64,000 nucleotides of DNA, from positions 1,674,001-1,738,000 of the forward strand of contig NBBA01000008.1 of the NCBI GenBank assembly GCA_002794785.1, written 5' to 3'. The first letter of the stretch is position 1; every line of letters begins with the position of its first letter. This DNA is from Coniferiporia sulphurascens (taxonomy: Eukaryota; Basidiomycota; Agaricomycetes; Hymenochaetales; Hymenochaetaceae). The notes under the pieces were generated by a model that had not been told where the DNA came from, searched no databases, and worked only from the letters and a program-made list of their open reading frames with translations. Positions 8,670 to 20,885 of the stretch are shown here, in pieces. Made by a program: the position numbers and the translations under genes.

Positions 8670-11600
8670 GGTGGTGCCCTATTGACATGATCTGGGCCCC
8701 ACCCACCATCAACCCCGACTCCATCATAGATTTGGGCTCTTCAACCACCTCCCCACTGTCTGACCATGCTATGTTACACTGGTCTTTGCCATCTCAACCC
8801 CCACCCCCTGTCATGAAAACACAATGGCTCCTCCCAGAAGACAGAGAAACTTGGACCAATATTGCCTTTCCATTACTCGAAACCGCTTTCCACCTCCCGG
8901 TGGGTGACACCCTCACCCTAGACATCAAGGCGCAGGCAGTGGTCAACTCCATGATCGCTGCCCTCACCCCCTTCACCCGACTCGCCAAGCTGTGCAAAAC
9001 CGAGGTCCCCTGGTGGACCCCGACATGCAAATCGCTCCTCCAGGTGATAACGACGGCCACCACCCCCCTTCAGCGATCAGCAGCCCACCACGCCTTCAAA
9101 CGTGGCATACAAGCGGCCAAGCGGCATTTCTACGCCGACCAAGCCAACACTGCAGATGCCTCCAACATCTGGAACTGGGCCAAATGCGGCCTCGGCAACC
9201 GACCCACACCTATACCATCATTAAAAAAGGGTGATGGCACCTTCACACAATTGGATGATGAGAAAGGTGAGCTTTTCCGCACGACCTTCTTCATGCCCCC
9301 CCACCCCTGGTAGCGGCCATCACCCCACCACCCCCCCCCCCAACCAGCTGCCCTGCCTATACTCCTTGTGGAGCTTACAGGGGCACTGGCCAACACCTCC
9401 AACTTGTCAGCTCCAGGCCTCTCAGGGATCAGCTATCGCCCACTCAAATGGATGGTAGACGCCTACCCAGAAGAGATATGTACCCTTTTCAACGACTGCC
9501 TGTGTATGGGGCACCACCCCAAGTGCTAGCAGGCAGCAAAAGTGGTAATGCTGTGGAAGCCTAACAAGAAGGACCCCTTCTCGCTGAGATTGTATCGGCC
9601 CATCACCCTCAAGGAGACCCTAGGGAAACTCCTCAAAAAGATCATAGCTAACCAGCTCCAGTTCCTTGCTAACATGCGGGACTGGTTGCCACCTAACCAA
9701 TACGGGGGGTGTCAGGGACACTCAGTCTACAATGCCACCCAACACCTCCTACAGATTGCAGAATGTGCCCATGCAGAGGGCCTTGTATGTTCGGTCCTCG
9801 TGGTCGACATACAGGGTTTCTTCGACTCAGTGCACCCACAACTCCTCCACCAACAACTGCTGGACCTCCAGTGCCCACCCGACATGGCGGACTGGTGCCT
9901 GTCCTTCATGATGGACCGGCAGGTCGCCATCGCCTTCGATGGCACCACCCTCCCAACTGCCCATAAACCCGACCTTGGCACCCCTCAGGGATCACCAGTA
10001 TCCCCTATCCTCTCCACCATATTTGCAGGTGTGGTCCTCTGGAAATTTCACCAAACTGGCACCACTGCCCTCGCATATGTTGACGATCACCTCCTTGTGC
10101 GCATCGGCCCCAGCGTGGCATCCAACTGTCAGCAACTCACCGCCGCCTACCACCAACTCAACTCTCTCTTCAGTGACATTGGTCTCAACATCGAGGCTGC
10201 CAAGACAGAGTGCCTACACTTCTGCCCGCCCTGGCGCCATTCCTCAGCATACACCAACTGGGACTCAGCCAGGGTTCAGGTCGACCCAAACACGCTCATC
10301 TGACCTTCTATCCCCCTCCACTGGCTGGGGATTTGGTGGGACCCCGCCCTCACCTTCAAGGCCCATGTCGAGTGAATGCACTCCAAAGGCCTCTCCACCC
10401 TTGCCACCCTCTGCATCCTCGGCAACACCGAACACGGCATCTCGGCCCTCCTCCTTCATCGCCTATACATTGCCTGCATCCACTCTGTCCTTACATGGGG
10501 GGCACCAGTCTGGTACCATGGGCGGTGCCAAAAAACCTTAGTAAGCCGCCTGCAGGCTGTGCAAAACACGGCATGCAGATGGATTCTTGGCGTCTACAAG
10601 GGCGCCTCTCCTTTCTCTACAAATTTCCTTTGTTCCCTCCCCCCTCTCTCATATTATTTTGAATATGCAAAGACCCTCCACTCTCTGTGCCTTTGGTGCA
10701 CCCCACACTCTGTCAGTAGAAAATGTTATTATAAAACCATAGCTAACCGCCCCTTCTCCACTTCTCTGCAGGTCCGGGTCCCCTGGGTTCAACCGGTTCC
10801 TGCATACACTCATCCCCCATGGACGGACCCTCTGGCATTTATGAATGGAAGAGTCTCGTTTGCCACTCCTATCACCCTGGTCAGCGAGGACACCTGCAAG
10901 GAATTTGTGGGCACTGCGCACTCCCTGAGCACCCTCCCCCACCTCCAGGTCTTCACTGATGGCTCCCGCATGGGGACGAAGTCTGGTTCTGCCATCTGCA
11001 CCATGATGGGCCTCACCCACCTAAAATCGTGCCGACTCGCCTCCCCCACATGTGCCACAGCAATGGACGTGGAGATGTTCTCCCTCACCTCCGCACCTAC
11101 ATGGGCCGCACACCACCTCTGGGATCTACTGCCTGTCGCATCTGACATCTTCTTTCTGTCAGATTCACTGATGACACTCCACCTTATCCGCACATGGGCA
11201 CCGGTCCCAGGCGCCCACCTCCTTCATCAATGGAAGGCTGGGGTCCAGACCCTCTTGGACTCATACCCAGATCTCTCTGTTCACTTTGTATGGTGCCTGG
11301 GTCACTCGGACATCCCCGGGAATGAATGGGCCGACAGCGAGGCCAAGTTTGCCACAAACCTGCCCCTGTCTTCCCTTGCACCCTCCACCTCCGCGCTGAA
11401 AGAGGCTGCCATCAACACTCTGATGGAACGATGGTCACTCTCACTCGCCCGCCCCCTAGCTTTGACTGCCAATAAATATCTCGCTGTCAACGGGGCACCC
11501 TCCCACTGACCATGTAAGCTGCTAATGCACTCGGTCGACCACCCACATAAAGAGCTCTCAGTGGTCGCCCAGATCCTCTGCCGTGCCGGTCCCTATGGGG

Positions 11601-12052
11601 GTTACTGGCTGAGCTTTGACTCAGCCTACCAATGCAGACACAGTCTGATCTCGCATTGCCGATGGCACAACCACCCCCCCTGGCCTGCCCAATCCACCGC
11701 CCACATCCTGGGCGGCTGCTGTACTTTCCGGCCATGGATCCGCAAGGTCTGGCCACCACATGACCCTCTCCTGACCCACCACACTGAGTGGGCCGATGAA
11801 AACTGCCTCCAGGCTCTGCATCGCTGGCTAAAGCTAACAGGACACATGACCCGCCTCTCTGACTGTACCTCCGCCACCATCCACTTGGCCTTTGCCACGA
11901 TGGAGCTGGAGGGACACCCGACCAACAAAGATATGGACCTGGACCTCCTCTGGGATTACATGAGTTGTATGCTTGGACCCTGTTCCCAGGACCCAGACCC
12001 GGCTCTCTTGGAGCTTTTGGGTGCACTTCCTCCCCTTCCCTCTACTCTGTGA
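8670..12052 (+). pseudogene. LINE ORF2, family A, from late EN to C-terminus
   Basis: One reading frame is kept throughout with no net indel, but stops interrupt it (TAG near 9311 and 9528; TGA near 10301, 10373 and 11507). EN ends with CPIDMIW and SDH. RT shows RPITLKETLGK, NQYGGCQGHSVY, VVDIQGFFDSVHPQ, GTPQGSPVSP and AYVDDHLL. The segment before RNase H contains gctaac, a pyrimidine tract and ctgcag. RNase H has VFTDGS, FFLSDS and HSDIPGNEWADS. The terminal finger has HCRWHNHPPWPAQSTAHILGGC-type residues. The TGA near 10373 sits where the family B copy at 14451 has CGA. Confidence 0.85.
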
Positions 12053-12144
12053 CCACCTTTCGGACTCTCCCACATATGTCCTGGCCGGTGCTCTCACCCT
12101 CCCTTTCCAATTCTAAGTTACCCCCATTGCCTGCCCTCATTTGC

Positions 12145-12817
12145 CCCCTCTATCTCTGCTCTGAAGGAAGTGGCAACATGCACACTCAGCAATTGCTGGT
12201 CCCTTCGGCTGGCCTGCCCCCTAGCCTCCACTGCCGACAAATATCTGGCAGTAACAGGGCCCCCCACACGACGACCAAGAAAGCTCATCACAATCTTGGT
12301 TGACCACCCTCACACTGAACTCACTGTGGTGGCACAGGTCCTCTGCCATGCCGGTCCCTATGGGGGCTACTGGCTGAGCTTCGACTCAGCCTACCAGCAT
12401 AGACACGGCCTAATCTCCCACTGCAGATGGCACAATCACCCACCATGGCCAGCACAGTCAACCTCTCATATCCTTGGCAGATGCAAAACCTTCCAGCCCT
12501 GGATACGCTGTGTCTGGCCCAAGAGCGACCCCCTCCCTGCCCACCACACCGAATGGGCAGATGAAAACCACCTTCTAGTCTTAAGGCATTGGCTACACCT
12601 TACAGGCCACCTCAACCGGATATCCAACTGTACGGCGGGGGCGATTCGCCTTGCTTTCATGGCCATGGAATTGGATGGCCTCCCCACTGACAACAACCTA
12701 GACTTGGACACCCTCAGGGGCTACATGCGTAGGTTGCTAGGATCCAGGACTCAGGACCCGGACCCGGCCCTTTTGGAGCTCTCAGGTACGCTCCCCCCAT
12801 TTCCCTCTGACTTGTGA
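12145..12817 (+). pseudogene. LINE ORF2 C-terminal fragment, family C
   Basis: The frame opens inside RNase H near SISALKEV and runs uninterrupted to a TGA at 12817. It contains the GPYGGYWLSFDSAYQHRH block, the HCRWHNHPPWPAQSTSHILG finger, and the C-terminus RRLLGSRTQDPDPALLELSG. The catalytic RNase H residues are lost to truncation. It matches the reverse-strand family C copy at 31318-32452 more closely than A or B. Confidence 0.8.
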
Positions 12818-13150
12818 CTGCCCTTCGGATTCCATATCAGTTTCTTCTATGGCAATCACAGCCCCTCCTTTCCGCTTCTAAGGGACTCTTTCTTCCTGAC
12901 CTCATTTCGACTTGTTCCGGTACTCTGTAGTCGTGATATGTATGCCTCCCTCTCTCCTCTCTCTCTCTCATTCCCTTAATAGGGCATGTAAGTTCACTAG
13001 GCCTCCTTGGAGGCACGCGCCCTGCCCAGTTTCACTCGATGAGTGATGACGGGTGCCTCAGTAGTTAGGTAGTTTACAGGTGGCCCCTTCGGGGCCACAG
13101 GTGTAGTGTGTAGCTCAGTAGGAATAATAAATTAAAAAAACAAAAAAAAA
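12145..13150 (+). mobile_element. Family C LINE, 5'-truncated, with 18-bp target duplication
   Basis: The insert is flanked by ttgcctgccctcatttgc (12127-12144) and ttgcctgccctcatctgc (13151-13168), one mismatch apart, both from the host LINE's 3' UTR. Its 3' UTR is of family C type (ccccttcggggccac hairpin, tcagtaggaataataa tail), distinct from A and B. 5' truncation plus target duplication is typical of target-primed reverse transcription. Confidence 0.9.
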
Positions 13151-13385
13151 TTGCCTGCCCTCATCTGCTTGGTTTTGTCATAGTGATATGTATTCCTCTC
13201 TCTTTCTCCTCCTTTTCTTCTAATAGGGGCCCTTACCACCTTGGCACCCTTCGGGGAGCAGGGCCCCTGCCCAGTTTTGTGCGTTGTGCGATGACAGGTG
13301 CCTCCGTTGTTATGTAGTTGGGGCCCCCCCTTCGGGGGGCAGCTTGTAATTATGTAATACTGCAGGAATAATTTTTTTAAAAAAA

Positions 13386-13980
13386 GTCCCAGGCACTCAC
13401 CTCCTTCATCAATGGAAGGCTGGGGTCCAGACTCTCTTGGACTCGTACCTGGAACTTTCCATGCATTTTGTATGGTGCCCGGGTCACTCTGACATACCAG
13501 GGAATGAATGGGCCGACCATGAGGCCAAGTTCGCGACAAATCTCCCCCCGTCCTCCCTTGCCCCCTCTACCTCCACCCTGAAAGAAGCCACCATCAACAC
13601 CCTAATGGAACAGTGGTCTCTCTCTCTTGCCCACCCCCTGGCCTCGACAGCCGACAAGTACTTGGCTGTCAATGGCATCCCCTCCTGCAGACCATGGAAG
13701 CTACTCAATCAGTCGGTCGACCATCCCCATCAGGAGCTATCCACAGTCGCCCAGGTCCTCTGTCGTGCCGGTCCCTATGGGGGCTACTGGCTGAGCTTCG
13801 ACTCAGTCTACCGGCGCTGACACGGCCTGATCTCGCATTGTAGGTGGCACAACCACCCCCCCTGGCCAGCCCAATCCACTGCCCATGTCCTGGGCGGGTG
13901 TCATACATTCAGGCCATGGATCCGAAAGGTCTGGCCCCCCCACGACCCACTTCTGACCCACCACACCGAGTGGGCCGATT
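13386..13980 (+). mobile_element. Family A LINE fragment (RNase H to finger)
   Basis: Translation from about 13389 gives PGTHLLHQWKAGVQTLLDSY, then HFVWCPGHSDIPGNEWAD (RNase H C-terminal motif) and the GPYGGYWLSFDSVY block. A TGA near 13818 replaces an Arg codon (cggcgctgacac). It continues to HHTEWAD, where it is cut by the A/T tail of the reverse-strand family B element at 13981. It abuts the preceding LINE's tail; I could not find a duplication at that joint. Confidence 0.75.
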
Positions 13981-14013
<33 letters not shown>

Positions 14014-14450
14014 CTGCAGTATTACATAATTACAAGCTGCCCCCCCGTAGGGGGGCCCTAACTACATAACAATGGAGGCGCCCATCATTGCACATCGCAC
14101 AAAACTGGGCAGGGGCTCTGCACCCCGAGGGGTGCCGAAGTGTGAAGAGCCCCTATTTGGTAAGAAAACACAACCTGGGAGGGAGGGATACATATTGCTA
14201 TGAACAAACCAAGCTGGTGAGGGCAGGTTAAGGTAAGAAGCTTAGAAGTGGAAAGGGGGGGCAAGAGTGCTGGCCGAGACGTATCATGGGGAATTCGAAA
14301 GGCAGGTGTTAATCAGATGAAAAAGGGGGGAGCGTACCTGCTAGCTCCAAGAGGGCTGGGTCTGAGTCCCGAGTTCTGGGTCCGAGCATACAGCGCATGT
14401 ATTCCCTTAGGAGGTCCAGGTCCATATCCTCGTTGGTGGGGTGGCTGTCA
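13981..14450 (-). mobile_element. Family B LINE, 3' portion, left of a nested insert
   Basis: Read in reverse: ORF2 C-terminal codons (stop near 14309), 3' UTR with GC-rich hairpin (about 14039-14058), then GCAGGAATAAT and a long (AAT)n tail at 13982-14012. The element continues beyond the nested LINE at 20886. The joining target duplication is ggggtggctgtca (14438-14450) and ggggtggccatca (20886-20898). Confidence 0.9.
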
Positions 14451-14508
14451 CATCCTTCTTGACCAGTAACCACCACCATTGACTAGTGCAGGCAGCTAAA
14501 ACTCCCCC

Positions 14509-16568
14509 ATGTCGAACCCAGGTGACTACAGGAACACTCTCCGTCGTACAAACCGAACCAACCCCCCACCCGCCCCATCGGCCAACGCCGATCCAGACTG
14601 GGTCGCCAGGATGGCCGCCAACTGGGCCTCCGCCAGCACCGGCGCTGCCACAAGATACAATACGGCCGCCCCAACCACCCCCAATAACCACCCCCCCAAG
14701 ACCCAACATCCTCCCCAGATGTCCTCGCCCCTTCCCCAGCCATTGTCGACTCCCAGATGATCTCTGCCTACGACTTCACCGCCCAAGCGCATGCGGAATC
14801 AAGGGCAGCATCCCGCATCGGCTCCCCAGCCGCCTCGGTAGGGTCGACACACGGGCCCATTGAAACAGGCGAAACAGCCCCAGGAATGGCGGTTGACCCT
14901 CATACCCCCCCTCAACAGGTGGGAGGTGCAAGCCTCAAGCAGAAATGCTCCTCTGCCACCATGTCACCTCTCACCCCGAGAGGACCCCCTGCATGACAAC
15001 ATGAACAGCACACCACAGGGTTCATGTACTCCCTCACCCACACCTTGGATGACTTTGACCAGTAAACCAGGGATGCCAACACCGAGACGATTGACATCAA
15101 GGCCACGCAATTTGTGGGCAACCTCCTCTGGAATGTCCAACAGATGCTGGCAAACATTGAGCAAGACAGGACATACCCCGACAACATCATCCACCACAAC
15201 ACAGTAATGGCCTACAACTTCGCAAGGGAGGGGGTGGTAATAGCCCTCCTGGAACCCTTCGCCCCAGCTTGCCCCCCCCAAAGGGCCCCGGCCACCACCG
15301 GGACCCCAGGCACCGCTCCCATGACCCCAGAAATGAGGGCACTGACAGATGCAGTCAAGCACCTGACAACTGACGTAGCTTCCATTTCATGTCAGATGGC
15401 CTCCATCAGCTCTAGGCCCGCCCCCCATCAACAGCAACAACAACAACAACAACAGCAACCCACTCCACAGGCCGCCACCCAGGCCGCCCCCACCTCCTAT
15501 GCACAAGTCGCTGCAGCGGCAGCCCCCCCGACAACCAGCAACCCATCCCTGGTGGCCCCAGCCACTGGAGCGGTCATTAACCCAGCACAGAAAAAGAAGA
15601 AACGCCAGAGGAAGGTGCTGCCACCACCCACGATGTATGCCAAGGACCCAACCTTGGTCCTCACCCCCACAGTGGGCATTCGGGCTGAAAATCAGAAGTC
15701 AGCAATGGCCCTGACCAAAACATCCCATGAGTTCTTCGCCTCCCTCCCCACCGCAGACCAAGTCCCGGTCCTTTCCTCTTCCTACAATGTAAAGGGGAAC
15801 ATTGTGACCACATTCGCAGCACGCCCATCTTCTGCTAACCCGACCACGGAAACGATCATTGACCGTCACTCCGCAGCCTACACCTCCCATATGCACACAG
15901 AGTGCATTGCGGCGGGAATTAACATCCCAGCTATGTTCTCCCTAACCCCCTCCAGAGTCTGCCCCAGGTCCGCACTACGCATCTCCATGGTGCCATGCAA
16001 GGACTTCTTGTTCGGCCAAAACGGACACACCATAAACGAGAAAGCCCTTATGGCTGAAATCCGGCACAACCCGGCACTCCGCAACCTCGACTTCATAGTC
16101 ACCCCCCACTTCGCCACCACCAAGGATCACCTGCCGACACTCGACAGATGCCCAGTGGTATTCTCCTTCATCGACCCCGACAGCACCATCCGTGAGTGCC
16201 TCCTCAAGAGGCCGCGCATCTGGATGTTTGGATCCGCCCTCCGCCTCTCAGTCCCACCTGTCCGCCCCACCCTCATGCAATGTGAACGGTGCCAGGGCCT
16301 CGGACACGGAACCAAGGGGTGCCGAGCCCAACCATGCTGTGCTGACTGTGCGGGAGCTCACCTCTCCCACAACCACTGCAAATCATGCGCCCACTGCGCA
16401 ACAGACGCAGTGCCCGAAGGCGACACATGCCCACACCCCCGCCTTTGCAATAACTGCAAGGGAGACCACCCCGCCACCCTGCCGGCCTGCCCCAAGAAGA
16501 GGCGCTACCGCCAAATCGAAGAGGCCCTCGCCACCAACCCCACCAACGACCAGATGGAGGAAATATGA
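14509..16568 (+). pseudogene. LINE ORF1, family B, broken
   Basis: The start MSNPGDYRNTL lies 58 nt after the 5' end. A Pro/Ala/Ser-rich N-terminus follows. One indel near 14740 shifts the frame. Stops lie at 14994 (TGA, where the copy at 46003 has CAA) and 15063 (TAA for CAA). From 15114 the frame is open: a GFMYSL/VGNLLWNVQQML block, a polyglutamine tract near 15430-15460, a basic stretch (KKKKRQRK), YAKDPTLVLTPTVG, and the C-terminal knuckles CERCQGLGHGTKGC, CCADCAGAH and CNNCKGDH. It ends QMEEI at a TGA overlapping the ORF2 start. The N-terminus of the protein probably forms the multimerisation or RNA-binding part (inference). Confidence 0.85.
16565..16568 (+). promoter_or_regulatory. ATGA stop/start overlap between ORF1 and ORF2
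   Basis: The last ORF1 stop and the first ORF2 ATG share the tetranucleotide ATGA. The same arrangement is seen at 5474-5477, 24644-24647, 29840-29843, 48058-48061 and 54435-54438, in both A and B families, so it is not chance. It implies ORF2 translation by termination-reinitiation (inference from the geometry and from precedent in SART1-type LINEs). Confidence 0.8.
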
Positions 16569-19500
16569 TAGAGACGATCTCTGTCTTGCAGTGGAACGCC
16601 GCCCGCTCCCTAGCGGCGATACATTCCTTAATCCCTGTCCTTACAACTGACCCCTCCCCCCCACACCTAATTCTTATTCAGGAACCCCCCTGGTACCAAA
16701 TAGGACTGCAACCATCACTCACTGACCCAACCGGCACCCTGGTTCTCAATGTCCCCACCATCCCGGGCTACATACCTGTCCTACCACCAGAGGCTCGCCC
16801 TCGGGTAGTCACATATGTATCCAGGGCCCTCCCCCCCACCTCCTGGTCGATCCTCGGAGCCGCATCTTATGGCACCGATGTACTGATGGTGGAGGTATGA
16901 TCCCAACTCACCCTCCGGGTGTGCAACTACTACAGCATGCACCCCCCGAACCGAGAGAACACCTCCCCCCAGTACCCTGGTGAGTCATTTCTATTCTCAC
17001 TCCCCTCGGCACTAGCCACCACTCTACTCGTGGCAGGCGACTTCAACCGTCGCCACCACACGTGGTCCGATTTCTCCGTCCCACAATGGGATGACTTGGG
17101 GGTGCAACCCCTCGATGACTTCTTCCGTGGGCATGGCCTTTCACCTGCTCACCTTCCTGACTCTGACTCATGACCCGATGGTAACTGCCATCAGTGTCCC
17201 ATTGACATGATCTGGGCCCCACCCACAGTCAACCTGGACTCTATTTTAGACTCGGGTTCCTCCGACCCCTCACCACTGTCCAACCATGCCATGCTGCGCT
17301 GGTCGGTGCCATCTCGACTCCCCCCTCCAGTCCTAAAGACACACCAGCTTCTTCCAGCCGACAAAGAGGAATGGACCGAAATAGCCTTCCCTCTCCTCGA
17401 AACAGCCTTCGGTCTTCCGGGGCACAGCACCCAAGCCCTGGACATCAAAGCTAAAGCAGTTATCAACTCCATGGTCGCCGCCCTCCAGCCGTTCACCCGC
17501 TTATCAAAGCCATCGAAAACAGAAGTCCCATGGTGGTCACCCCACTGCAAGACCCTCCTATCTGCTATTACAATGGCAACCACCCCCCTCCAGTGTGCAT
17601 CAGCAAGAAGAGCCTTTAAGAGAGGCGTCAGGACGGCCAAACGGCAGTTCTACACTGACCAGGCATCGGAAGCAGATGCCTCCAACATCTGGAACTGGGC
17701 CAAGCATGGCCTAGGCAACCAACCCACCCCCATCCCATCGCTAAAACGGCGAGATGGTACCTTCACCCAAACGGACAAGGAGAAAGGTGAGCTCTTCCGT
17801 GAAACCTTCTTCATGCCCCCACTGCCCCAGGCAGCGGCCAACACCCCGCTGCCACCACCACAACCAGCTGCCCCACCCATACTCCTTTCAGAGCTTATGG
17901 GGGCACTGTCCGACACGTCCAACTTGTCAGCGCCAGGCCTCTCAGGAATAGGGTACCGCCCCCTGAAATGGGTGGTGGATGCCTACCCTGACAAGATTCT
18001 TACACTTTTCAATGACTGCTTGCGTTTGGGGCACCACCCTGAGTGCTGGCGGGTGGCAAAGGTGGTAATGCTCAGGAAGCCAAACAAGAAGGATCCCTTT
18101 TTGCCACGGTCATACCGGCCCATCACCCTCGAGGAGACCCTGGGGAAACTCCTCGAAAAAATTATTGCTAACAGGCTCCAGTACCTCGCAAATACGAGGG
18201 ACTGGTTGCCACCCAACCAATATGGGGGATGCCAGGGCCATTTGGTCTATAATGCCGCCCAACACCTCTTACAGATCGTGGAACGCACCCACTCAGAGGG
18301 CCTTGTGTGCTCGGTCCTTGCGGTCGACATTCAGGGCTTCTTCGACTCGGTACACCCACAACTCCTCCACCAACAACTGTTGGACCTCGGCTGTGCCCCA
18401 GACATGGCCAACTGGTGTCTGTCTTTCATGATGGACCGGCAGGTAGCTGTCGCTTTCAATGGCACCACCCTCCCAACCACCCCTAAACCCGACCTTGGCA
18501 CCCCCCAGGGGTCACCAGTTTCCCCCATTCTGTCAACAATATTTGCAGGGGTGGTCCTCCAGCGCTTTCACCAAGCCGGCACCACTGCCCTAGCATATGT
18601 TGATGACCACTTACTTATATATGTAGGACCTTCAGTGGCATCCAACTGCCACGAGCTCACACGCACCTACCAACAACTCGACACCCTCTTCGGCACCATC
18701 GGTCTCAACATCGAAGCCACCAAGACAGAGTGCCTCCATTTCCACCCCCCTCAGTGACACACCAGCTATAAAGGCTGGGACACCACCGGCGTACAGGTCG
18801 ACCCCAACACCCTCATCCGCCCCTCAATCCCACTTAGGTGGTTGGGGATATGGTGGGACCCAGGCCTCTCCTTCAGGCCCCATGTTGAGCGAATGCGCTC
18901 CAAGGGGCTCTCCACCCTTGCTACACTACGCATCCTGGGTAACACCCAACGCAGCATATCGGCCCTCCTACTCCGCCACCTATACACCTCCTGCGTCCGC
19001 TCTGTCCTTTCATGGGGGGCGCCGGTATGGTACCATGGCCGCCGCCAAAAAACCCTGGTAAACCACCTCCAAGCTGTACAAAACACGGCTTGCCGCTGGA
19101 TCTTGGGCGTCTTCAAAGGTGCCTCCCCCCATTCCACTAATTTCCTTTGCTCAGTTCCCCCTCTTTCTTTCTATTTCGAATATATAAAGACTACCCATTC
19201 CCTTCGCCTCTGGCGCACCCCTCACTCTATTGGTCGCAAATTTTTTAAAAACGTAGCTAACAGACCCTTCTCCCTTTCTTTGCAGGTCCGAGCCCCCCGG
19301 GTTCAACAGGTCCCTGCATACATGCATCCCCCATGGACGGACCCACCGGCATTCATGAAGGGCAGAGTCCAGTCTACCACCCCCGTTACCCTGGTTAGCG
19401 CGGTCACCCGGAAGTCGTTTGTGACGGCCACACGCCAACTAGGCTCCACCCCCCATGTCCAGGTCTTCACCGATGGCTCCCACATAGACAATAAGTCGGG

Positions 19501-20563
19501 TTTGGCCATCTGTGCAATGCTAGGCAACACACGTCTCCGGTCACGCCGACTGGAATCCCCCACCTGCGCAACAGCCACGGACACTGAGGAGTTCTCCCTC
19601 GCTACGGCCCCAGGCTGGGTAGCACGCCACCTCCCAGCACAACTGCGTGTCGCATTGGACATCTTCTTTCTGTCCAATTCACTGACTGCTCTTCACCTTT
19701 TCCAAACCTGGGCCGCCACCCCCGGCACCCACCTCCTTCACATTTGGAAAGCGGGTGTGGAGACTCTGCTGGACTCGTACCCCCAACTCACCATCCATTT
19801 TGTATGGTGCCCCGGACACTCGGACATCCCCAGAAATGAATGGGCTGACATGGAAGCAAAGCTGGCAACCAAGCTCCCCCCATCCGACCTAAAACCCTCC
19901 ACCTCCGCCCTAAAAGAAGTGGCCGTCCGCACCCTCATGGAATGATGGATGCTCTCACTGGCCCACCCCCTTGCCTCGACCACTGATAAGTACCTGGCGG
20001 TCCATGGCCTACCATCATGCCGACCTTGAAAGCTCCTGATGCATTTGGTCGACCACCCACACAGTGAACTATCTGCAGTTGCACAGGTCCTCTGCCATGC
20101 TGGTCCCTATGGGGGATACTGGCTGAGCTTCAACTCGGCCTACTGCCGCAGACATGGCCTGATCTCGCACTGCAGATGGCACAACCACCCCCCATGGCCA
20201 GCGCAGTCGACTGCCCACATCCTCGGCGGCTGTAGCACCTTCCACCCATGGATACAACGCATGTGGCCACCTCAGGACCCTCTCCCAGTCCACCACACCA
20301 AGTGGGCTGATGAAAACTGCCTCCTGGTTATGTGCCGCTGGCTCAAGCTAACGGGGCACCTTAACCGCCTTTCTGATCGTGCTGTGGGCACCATCCGGCT
20401 GTCTTTTGCTGCAATGGACCTGGATGGGCACCCCACCAACGAGGATATGGACTTGGACCTCCTACAGGACTACATGCATCGTATGCTCGGACCACGAACC
20501 CAGGACTTGGACCCAGCCCTTTTGGAGCTTTCAGGTACGCTCCCTCCCTTCCCCCTCGAGTAA
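16565..20563 (+). pseudogene. LINE ORF2 (EN-RT-RNase H), family B, TGA stops only
   Basis: The span is 3999 nt in one frame, 1332 codons plus stop, the same length as the copy at 48058-52056. It is broken only by TGA at 16898, 17171, 18755, 19943 and 20027; most sit where related copies keep CGA. EN: VLQWNAARSL, LIQEPPWYQ, VAGDFNRRHHTWSD, CPIDMIWAPP, LSNHAM. RT: KPNKKDPF, RPITLEETLGK, NQYGGCQGHLVYNAA, AVDIQGFFDSVHPQ, GTPQGSPVSP, AYVDDHLL, TECLHF. RNase H: VFTDGSH, DTEEFSL, FFLSNS (Asp to Asn), HSDIPRNEWADM. The Cys/His finger ends HILGGC. The protein would nick DNA and copy the element RNA at the nick. Confidence 0.95.
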
Positions 20564-20885
20564 AAGACTGCCTTTCGGAATCCTACATGATACATCCCGG
20601 CCGGCGCTCTCACCCTCCCTTACCTCTTCTAAGCTTCCTATTGTAACCTGCCCTCAACTGCATGGTTTGTTCGTAGCGATATGTATCCCTCCCTCTATCA
20701 TTTTCCCTAGTAAATAGGGGCTCTTCACACATCGGCACCCTCCGGGGAGCAGAGCCCCCGCCCAGTTTGGTGCGATGTGCCATGATGGGCGCCTCCGTTG
20801 TTATGTAGTTAGGGCCCCCCCTCCAGGGGGGCAGCTTGTAATTATGTAGCACTGCAGGAATAATAATAATAATAATAATAAAAAA

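Larger units (their letters stand above)
8670..13385 (+). mobile_element. Family A LINE, 3' part, split by a family C insertion
   Basis: The copy starts abruptly in EN (ggtggtgccc, residues WCPIDMIW) next to the AT-rich unit. It runs through RT and RNase H to a stop at 12052, then the 3' UTR. That UTR is interrupted by a family C copy at 12145-13150 and resumes at 13151 to the hairpin and tail ending at 13385. The missing 5' half may be the reverse-strand element at 52982-57091, which ends at the same LINE position (see findings). Confidence 0.8.
14451..20885 (+). mobile_element. Full-length family B LINE inserted into another family B LINE
   Basis: Complete from the CATCC 5' end to the (AAT)n tail: 58-nt leader, ORF1, ORF2 overlapping by ATGA, 3' UTR with hairpin, tail. 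It is bounded by a 13-bp target duplication. The two duplication copies differ only at one dinucleotide, TG on the left and CA on the right, where a related copy (about 30733) has CG. This is a direct record of CpG deamination on opposite strands after insertion. Confidence 0.95.

Noticed and set aside
13982..14012. ATT microsatellite (and similar AAT, AAAT and AAAAT runs elsewhere)
   Set aside because: These are LINE 3' tails, always next to GCAGGAATAAT, not independent satellites.
15425..15465. CAA/CAG repeats as a CRISPR-like or satellite array
   Set aside because: They encode a polyglutamine stretch in LINE ORF1 and recur at the same place in the copy at 46003.
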